DNA of 17,311 nt, taken from Verrucomicrobiota bacterium. Its GTDB lineage: Bacteria; Verrucomicrobiota; Verrucomicrobiia; Verrucomicrobiales; Akkermansiaceae. The position numbers and the translations under genes were made by a program. This document shows positions 13,178 through 17,311 of the stretch, piece by piece. The notes under the pieces are model-generated. The model ran no database searches, had not been told where the DNA came from, and saw only the letters and a program-made list of their open reading frames with translations. The stretch lies in assembly GCA_008932955.1 (NCBI GenBank), contig WBXE01000027.1, positions 1-17,311 on the forward strand, given 5' to 3'. Position 1 is the stretch's first letter. Each line of letters starts with the position of its first letter.

Positions 13178-14746
13178 CTAACTAAGGGGGTGGCGCAGGT
13201 CGCCGGCCGCATGACCGACACGCGACGGGGGCGCTTGGGCGAACGAGAAGTCGTCGTCGGGCGTTGAGAGGAAACCGAAATCGTCGGCTGCGGGTGTGGC
13301 GATGGTGGCAACCGGGGGCGCTGCGGGTAGTGGTGCTTCGGGGGCCTCCGGGCCTGCGGCTAGCAGCGGGGTGGGGGACTGGAGCGAGCGGGGGACCTTG
13401 TCGATGGGTTCGAGGTGGGTGATGACGGCGGCTTGCGGGGCGGCTTTGAGGTCCTCGAATTTGCGGGCGCTGATGAGGACGCGGGTTTCGAAGGACCCGA
13501 TGGCGCTGTTGTAATGATCGACGGCGCTGCCGAGGGAGCGACCGAGTTTGCCAAAGTGGTCGGCGAGTTTGCCGAGGCGTTCGTGGAGGGAGCGGCCGAG
13601 CAAGGAGATTTCGCGGGCGTTTTCCGCGATCGACTCCTGGCGCCAGCCGTAGGCGACGGCGCGCAGCAAGGCAATCAGGGTGGTCGGCGTGGCGAGGATG
13701 ACGCCTTGGTCCACGCCGCGTTCGATGAGGCCAGGGTCACTTTGCAGTGCGGCAGAGAAAAACGATTCGCTGGGCAAAAATAACACGGTGAACTCGGGCG
13801 CATGGGCAAATTGCGCGGTGTAATTCTTCGAGGAAAGTTGTTGGATATGGGTGCGGACCTGGCGGGCGTGGCGATGTAGCGCCTCCTCGCGGATCGTCTC
13901 GTCGTTGGTTTCCAGCGCGTCGAGGTAAGCATCCATCGGGGTTTTTGAATCCACCACGATAGTTTTGCCGCCGGGCAGCCGCACAATCAGATCGGGACGG
14001 AGGTTTTTCCCTTCATCAGTGGTGGTCGAGTGCTGGGTCTCAAAGTCACAATGCTCCTGCATCCCGGCCAGCTCCACCACCCGCCGCAATTGCATCTCGC
14101 CCCATTGACCGCGGCCGGTGGGCTGGCGCAGTGCCCGCACCAACGCGGCGGTTTCGCGCTGCAGGCCAAGCTGGCCCTCACCGAGCGAGCGCACCTGCGT
14201 GCGCAGTTCGGCGTACGCATCAGCTCGGCTTTTTTCGATTTCTCCGAGGCGCAATTCAAATTTTCCCAGGCTCTCGGCCACCGGTTGCACCAGCGAGGCG
14301 ATGGCCGTCTGGCGCTTTTCTATATCGCCCTTGGCTTCCTCGGTGTGGGCGCTGAGGGAGGCTTTGGCAAGTTGCAAAAATTGCTCCGATGACCCGCGCA
14401 GGGCGTCGGCGGAGAGGGCTTTGAAGGTATCGGCGAGTCTTAGTTCGGCGCGTTCCAGCAGCGCCTGTTTGTCCGCGGCGGCCTTGCTTTCCGCGTCGAG
14501 GCGCGAGCGAATCTCGGTGAGCTGGTTGCGGAATGTCTGGCCTTCCTGCTCGTTGCGCTGGGCGTCATCGGTGGCTTGGGCTAAGCGCACCTCGATTTCC
14601 GCGGCGCGCCGCTCCTCGGCTTTCAGGCGTTCCTTGGCTGCCGATAGCTTGGCCGAGGCAATCAGTTGGGTCACAAGCCAGCCAACCCCAAGGGCAATGA
14701 TGGCTGTTAGAATTTCCGGTAGGTATGGTTGGAGTTGCGGGGGCAT
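13178..14746 (-). CDS. rmuC: RmuC-family protein (putative DNA recombination protein)
   Basis: RmuC proteins limit inversions at short inverted repeats in E. coli, and the family has a nuclease-like fold. The 522-residue product starts with a membrane anchor (EILTAIIALGVGWLVTQLI, 11-29), then a long coiled coil of about 150 residues rich in Ala, Glu, Lys and Arg. The catalytic-like core has RGQWGEMQLRRVVELAGM, RPDLIVRLPGGKTIVVDSKTPMDAYL (PD-(D/E)xK pattern, positions given by these residues), FLPSESFFSAAL and ATPTTLIALLRAVAYGW. The C-terminal 90 residues are Pro/Ala-rich and variable. It converges with hprK across a 51-bp gap. Its position beside many inverted repeats is noted but needs no special link. 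Confidence 0.93.
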   Translation of the reverse strand: MPPQLQPYLPEILTAIIALGVGWLVTQLIASAKLSAAKERLKAEERRAAEIEVRLAQATDDAQRNEQEGQTFRNQLTEIRSRLDAESKAAADKQALLERAELRLADTFKALSADALRGSSEQFLQLAKASLSAHTEEAKGDIEKRQTAIASLVQPVAESLGKFELRLGEIEKSRADAYAELRTQVRSLGEGQLGLQRETAALVRALRQPTGRGQWGEMQLRRVVELAGMQEHCDFETQHSTTTDEGKNLRPDLIVRLPGGKTIVVDSKTPMDAYLDALETNDETIREEALHRHARQVRTHIQQLSSKNYTAQFAHAPEFTVLFLPSESFFSAALQSDPGLIERGVDQGVILATPTTLIALLRAVAYGWRQESIAENAREISLLGRSLHERLGKLADHFGKLGRSLGSAVDHYNSAIGSFETRVLISARKFEDLKAAPQAAVITHLEPIDKVPRSLQSPTPLLAAGPEAPEAPLPAAPPVATIATPAADDFGFLSTPDDDFSFAQAPPSRVGHAAGDLRHPLS

Positions 14747-14753
14747 GGCGGAT

Positions 14754-14783
14754 AGGAGGCTAACAGAAATAAAGGAGGCTAAC
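14754..14783. repeat. Direct repeat AGGAGGCTAAC x2 upstream of rmuC
   Basis: AGGAGGCTAAC occurs at 14754-14764 and 14773-14783, a 19-bp period, just upstream of the rmuC start (on the minus strand GTTAGCCTCCT). It could be an operator pair or a small duplication; function unknown. The stretch 14784-14906 shows nothing else. Confidence 0.5.
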
Positions 14784-14947
14784 TCAAAGCTGCCGCCTAG
14801 GTCATTACCGGGTCCAGCCGCTGCGGGGCTTGGGCGAGAGAAATTTGCCCGACGGGTGGCGCGGGCAATCTGAACAATGGCCCGCGAATGTCAATCCACA
14901 AGGTGCAAAACACGAGCATTCTTAGAGCCGGCAGCGGGATGTGGAAT

Positions 14948-14985
14948 CTCCTCCGCAGGATTAGTCTCCCTGCAGAAAGGAGGAG
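14948..14985 (+). promoter_or_regulatory. Hairpin masking a strong Shine-Dalgarno sequence ahead of a rubredoxin relic
   Basis: CTCCTCC (14948-14954) pairs perfectly with GGAGGAG (14979-14985), which is the ribosome-binding site of the ATG at 14993. The stem continues inward with GCAGG (14955-14959) and CCTGC (14969-14973) after a 5-base bulge (AGAAA), closing a 9-base loop. In total this is 12 bp. A second long-range pairing, GAGCATTC (14914-14921) with GAATGCTC (14995-15002), would cover the start codon area. The layout is that of a translational on/off leader. The only sensible target now is a dead gene. Confidence 0.5.
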
Positions 14986-14991
14986 GTGTTT

Positions 14992-15090
14992 TATGAATGC
15001 TCAGCTTGTTGGTACACGCCGGTGGGGACAGAGCTGGCCGATCTGTAACCCGGATGGTTCTATCGCGACGCCACAGCAGCAACCCTTTAG
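14992..15090 (+). pseudogene. Rubredoxin relic (internally deleted, stop codon, second zinc/iron knuckle lost)
   Basis: Frame 14992 reads YECSACWY, the first iron-binding knuckle of rubredoxin (YxCxxCxY). It is followed directly by TPVGTELADL, then TAA (15046-15048), then PGWFYRDA. This aligns with the rubredoxin pattern P-x-G-T-x-F-x-D-L-P-x-x-W-x-C-P-x-C. The stop replaces the proline, and both cysteines of the second knuckle are gone (Tyr and Ala codons). About 15-20 residues between the first knuckle and PxGT are missing. The nearby ATG (14993), with a strong SD, is in another frame and opens only a 45-codon frame. Rubredoxin is a small cytoplasmic iron electron carrier; this copy cannot bind iron. 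Confidence 0.55.
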
Positions 15091-15782
15091 GTATGGCTCG
15101 GCGAGGTTGGTGATCTCAACGCGGCGGTGATGGAGGAAATCACTAGGCAGTGGGTGTTCTCGAGCTATATGATTGCCTATGTCAGCAGGACAATTGAAGA
15201 ATGTGAGATTTCCGACAACCAGGGCATCGGGGTGCGGTTCGATGCTTGTAACAGCGGAAATTCGATTGTCATCCGCAACAACCGGATGAGTCATACCCTC
15301 CAGGGAGCTGTTTTCGTTGAAAAAAAGCAGAAATGTACTCGTTTATAACAATCTGTTAGTTCATGACTGGCAACGCATGAACGTGTCTGGTTCAAATAAT
15401 GTCAGTGTCTATAACAATACAATTGTTGACACATGGGGTTATGTCTCAATGGGTTTGGGAGGCGTTCTGCGCTATGACATGTATCGGAATGGAGAGTCCA
15501 ACGCCAAGTGATGTGGTATGTGAAGTATGGGCTTCAGATGATCTCAAAAACTGGACCTGCCTGGCCCAAAAGCCACTCTCCGGTTCCTGGAGGTCCGTGA
15601 ACCTCCCAGTGACAATTATCGAAGGACCGGTGCTCAATGAGCGTCAAATCATCAAGGGTTACGACTCTCATAGCCTCGCGCCAAGCCGGGCCACCTTCGT
15701 TCAAGAGCGGGTTTGCCCCGCAATGCCAATGGCAATTCGGGCAAGGCGATTTTACATCACGTCGCCACGGGCGGGGAGATGA
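15091..15782 (+). pseudogene. Frameshifted relic of a secreted right-handed beta-helix protein
   Basis: Frame 1 (about 15091-15325) encodes IEECEISDNQGIGVRF and SIVIRNNRMSHTLQGAVFVE. These are rungs of a right-handed beta-helix as in pectate-lyase-like proteins. At the A7 run 15320-15326 the frame is lost. Frame 2 then continues the same rung pattern (NVLVYNNLLVHDW, NVSVYNNTIVDTWG) to TGA at 15509-15511. Removing one A would rejoin them. A third frame (about 15516-15782) reads VWASDDLKNWTCLAQ and SWRSVNLP, then RARRFYI. It resembles the C-terminal 'S-x-D-L-x-x-W' modules on secreted Verrucomicrobia-type proteins. No start or signal peptide remains. At least two shifts make this a pseudogene unless the sequence has errors. 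Base composition is less GC-rich than the flanks. Confidence 0.6.
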
Positions 15783-15856
15783 TGAGCTTTTCCGGCGCGA
15801 TGGGCGGTGTCCAGCCATCCGCTGCCATGAAAAGTCAAAAAGAATCACTTTTTTGA
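15674..15856 (+). pseudogene. Possible coding remnant, 60-codon open frame without start
   Basis: Frame 2 after the TAG at 15671 is open to TGA 15854-15856 and has protein-like composition, with GKAILHHVATGGEMMSFSGAMGG. It overlaps the end of the beta-helix relic in another frame. No start codon with an SD and no recognised family; it may be the tail of another decayed gene or chance. Confidence 0.2.
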
Positions 15857-15925
15857 TAAAAGGATTGCGCTGTAGGTCATTTATGATTGATTCCGCCTAT
15901 ATAGCTAACGCTGGAAAGCCAAATC

Positions 15926-17197
15926 ATGAAACTAACTAAATTCCCACTCGTCGCATCCATCGTCCTGGCCTCGGCCGTCACCCTCAATGCCGCAGGCTTC
16001 TTTTTCAAAGACGGTGACAAAGTGGTGATGATGGGCGACAGCATCACCGAACAATATCTGTACAGCCGCTACGTCGAGGCTTGGACGCTCACCCGCTTCC
16101 CGGCTTGGAACATCACTTTCGTCAATGTCGGCATCAGCGGTGATCGCTCCACGGGTGGTAACAGCCGCTTCGCCCGCGACGTGCTGCCAAACAGCCCGAC
16201 GGTCATGACGGTGGACTTTGGGATGAACGACGGCGGCTATGCTCCATTTGAAGAGAATGGCTTCAAGACGTTCATGGGCGGATTGCAGGGGATGGCTGAT
16301 CAGGCAAAAGCCGCGAACGTGCGGGTCGCCTGGTGTACGCCCAGCCCGAAAGAGGATCCGGGGTCCGGCCCGGCGATTAAGGGCTACAATGAAACTCTGG
16401 AAAAATACTCGGCGGGCGTCAAGCAGATCGCCGCGACTAACGGCAACGCGCTGTTCGTGGATCAGCTCCATCCGTTCATGGCCGCCATGGACAAGGCGCG
16501 CGCCGCAGATCCCAAAAACCTCATCGGCGGCGGCGACGCGGTCCACCCGGGCCCTCCTGGCCAGGCGCTGATGGCCTCGGCCATCCTCAAGGGGATGAAC
16601 TTCCCGCCGCTGGTTGCCTCGGCGGAAATCAACGCGGCGTCCGCCAAAGTTGTCAAAACCCAGAACTGCAAAATCGACGGCCTGAAAGTGGCGCCGGACG
16701 GCAAGATCGAATTCAAGCAACTCGACGCCGCCCTGCCGTTTTTCCCAGCAGAGGCGAAACCCATGCTGCAATGGGCAGCCATTCTGGATGAGCTGAACGA
16801 TTACCGCCTGAAAGTCACAGGCTTGAAGGCCGGCAAGTATGAGATCCGGCTCGGCGGAATCAAAGTCGCGGAGCACTCCAATACCGAGCTCAACGCCGGT
16901 GTGAATCTCGCCGCCGCCGTCCTCGCCGCCGGCCCGATCGCCGACCAGGTGAAAACCTTTTCGGATGCCCTCCAGGCCAAGGACAACTACTATCACGGGC
17001 AGATTTTCCGGGGAGTCCTGATCGCGGACATCAACATTCCCGACTTTCTCGACATCAAGAAGGAATATATCGAAACCAAGCGCGCGGCGGCATTCAAGGA
17101 ACGCCTGGCCAAAATGCCGCAATTTTTTGCCGCGATCAAAAAGACGCTCGTCATGCAGCCCCATCAGGTTGAAATCGTCGCCATAACGAAACCCTGA
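15926..17197 (+). CDS. Secreted SGNH/GDSL-family hydrolase
   Basis: This is an exported esterase-like enzyme, probably acting on acyl or acetyl groups of polysaccharides or lipids. Of 423 residues, 1-23 form a signal peptide (MKLTKFPLVASIVLASAVTL, then NAAG). Catalytic blocks are GDSIT (37-41, nucleophile Ser39), NVGISG (67-72), GMND (99-102, Asn101) and DAVHPG (205-210, with Asp205 and His208). The SGNH domain ends near 225. The remaining ~195 residues are a separate C-terminal region (KVTGLKAGKYEIRLGG; a Lys-rich helical end) that I do not recognise. The start ATG 15926 has GGAAAG seven bases upstream and a TATATA (15898-15903) that may be its -10. It stands alone after the decayed region. 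Specific substrate unknown. Confidence 0.9.
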   Translation: MKLTKFPLVASIVLASAVTLNAAGFFFKDGDKVVMMGDSITEQYLYSRYVEAWTLTRFPAWNITFVNVGISGDRSTGGNSRFARDVLPNSPTVMTVDFGMNDGGYAPFEENGFKTFMGGLQGMADQAKAANVRVAWCTPSPKEDPGSGPAIKGYNETLEKYSAGVKQIAATNGNALFVDQLHPFMAAMDKARAADPKNLIGGGDAVHPGPPGQALMASAILKGMNFPPLVASAEINAASAKVVKTQNCKIDGLKVAPDGKIEFKQLDAALPFFPAEAKPMLQWAAILDELNDYRLKVTGLKAGKYEIRLGGIKVAEHSNTELNAGVNLAAAVLAAGPIADQVKTFSDALQAKDNYYHGQIFRGVLIADINIPDFLDIKKEYIETKRAAAFKERLAKMPQFFAAIKKTLVMQPHQVEIVAITKP

Positions 17198-17212
17198 GGC
17201 CACCTGCTCAGA

Positions 17213-17241
17213 GGTGCGGCGGCCTGATCTAACGCCGCACC
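17213..17241 (+). terminator. GC-rich hairpin after the SGNH hydrolase gene
   Basis: GGTGCGGCG (17213-17221) pairs perfectly with CGCCGCACC (17233-17241), a 9-bp stem with an 11-base loop, 15 bp beyond the stop codon. No T-run follows, so it may end transcription only with Rho, or stabilise the 3' end. Confidence 0.5.
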
Positions 17242-17253
17242 GACTGCCATAAA

Positions 17254-17311
17254 CCCGAAACCCGAAACCTGAAATCTGAAATCCGAAATCGGAAATCCGA
17301 AATCCGAAATC
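17254..17311. repeat. Heptamer tandem repeat, consensus TCCGAAA, running off the right edge
   Basis: Eight consecutive 7-bp units occupy 17254-17309: CCCGAAA twice, CCTGAAA, TCTGAAA, TCCGAAA, TCGGAAA, then TCCGAAA twice. The array continues past the window. Changes move gradually from C-rich to T-rich units, consistent with stepwise unit duplication. It has the same unit length as the CAAGACN cluster inside the sulfate operon. Confidence 0.9.

Noticed and set aside
14993..15130. 45-codon frame behind the strong SD at 14979-14985 as a real small gene
   Set aside because: The predicted peptide resembles nothing, while the adjacent frame carries the rubredoxin signature; the good SD is better explained as a leftover of the dead gene.
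15314..15330. A AAA AAG as a programmed -1 frameshift site in the beta-helix relic
   Set aside because: The heptamer is in the right phase, but the continuing beta-helix frame is +1 (one A too many), so a -1 slip would not join them.
15932..17203. 423-codon minus-strand frame fully opposite the SGNH hydrolase
   Set aside because: The plus-strand frame has a signal peptide and all SGNH motifs; the opposite frame has none, and codon bias explains its openness.

Overview
The window looks like chromosomal DNA of a PVC-group bacterium, most probably a member of the Verrucomicrobiota. This is inferred from gene content (McsA-McsB-ClpC, an HPr kinase, a PurC-PurE fusion, a secreted SGNH hydrolase) and from several families of short intergenic repeats. 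No rRNA gene is present to prove it. The coding sequence is GC-rich, and most genes are on the minus strand.

Region 1 (1-4718, minus strand) is a sulfate-uptake operon. It reads from right to left: an Rrf2-family regulator with a cysteine cluster, a lipoprotein-type sulfate-binding protein (sbp), the permeases cysT and cysW, and the ATPase cysA, which runs off the left edge. Two gene boundaries in this operon (sbp/cysT and cysW/cysA) hold repeat-rich, hairpin-forming inserts. A candidate promoter and the palindrome ACCAATTGGT lie just upstream of the regulator.

Region 2 (4719-5291) has no gene. It holds a MITE-like element with 11-bp inverted ends and a tandem array of four small hairpins, each with a three-base loop, ending next to the clpC stop codon.

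Region 3 (5292-9498, minus strand) is mcsA-mcsB-clpC, joined by 4-bp ATGA overlaps. It encodes the arginine-phosphorylation protein quality-control machinery: zinc-finger adaptor, protein-arginine kinase and AAA+ unfoldase. A hairpin with A/T-tract flanks separates it from the upstream ilvE (9576-10445).

Region 4 (10446-13126) has a gap carrying two inverted palindromes with a shared loop, then a PurC-PurE fusion resembling animal PAICS (minus). It is divergent from hprK (plus) across about 105 bp.

Region 5 (13178-14746, minus) is rmuC. It is followed by about 1.2 kb of decayed DNA: a hairpin that covers a strong Shine-Dalgarno sequence, a rubredoxin relic, and a frameshifted beta-helix protein relic.

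Region 6 (15926-17311) is a secreted SGNH/GDSL hydrolase, then a GC-rich hairpin and a heptamer repeat running off the right edge.

No wholly new multi-gene system is evident. The most unusual items are the PAICS-like fusion, the covarying palindrome families, the SD-masking hairpin over a dead rubredoxin gene, and the repeats placed inside the sulfate operon.
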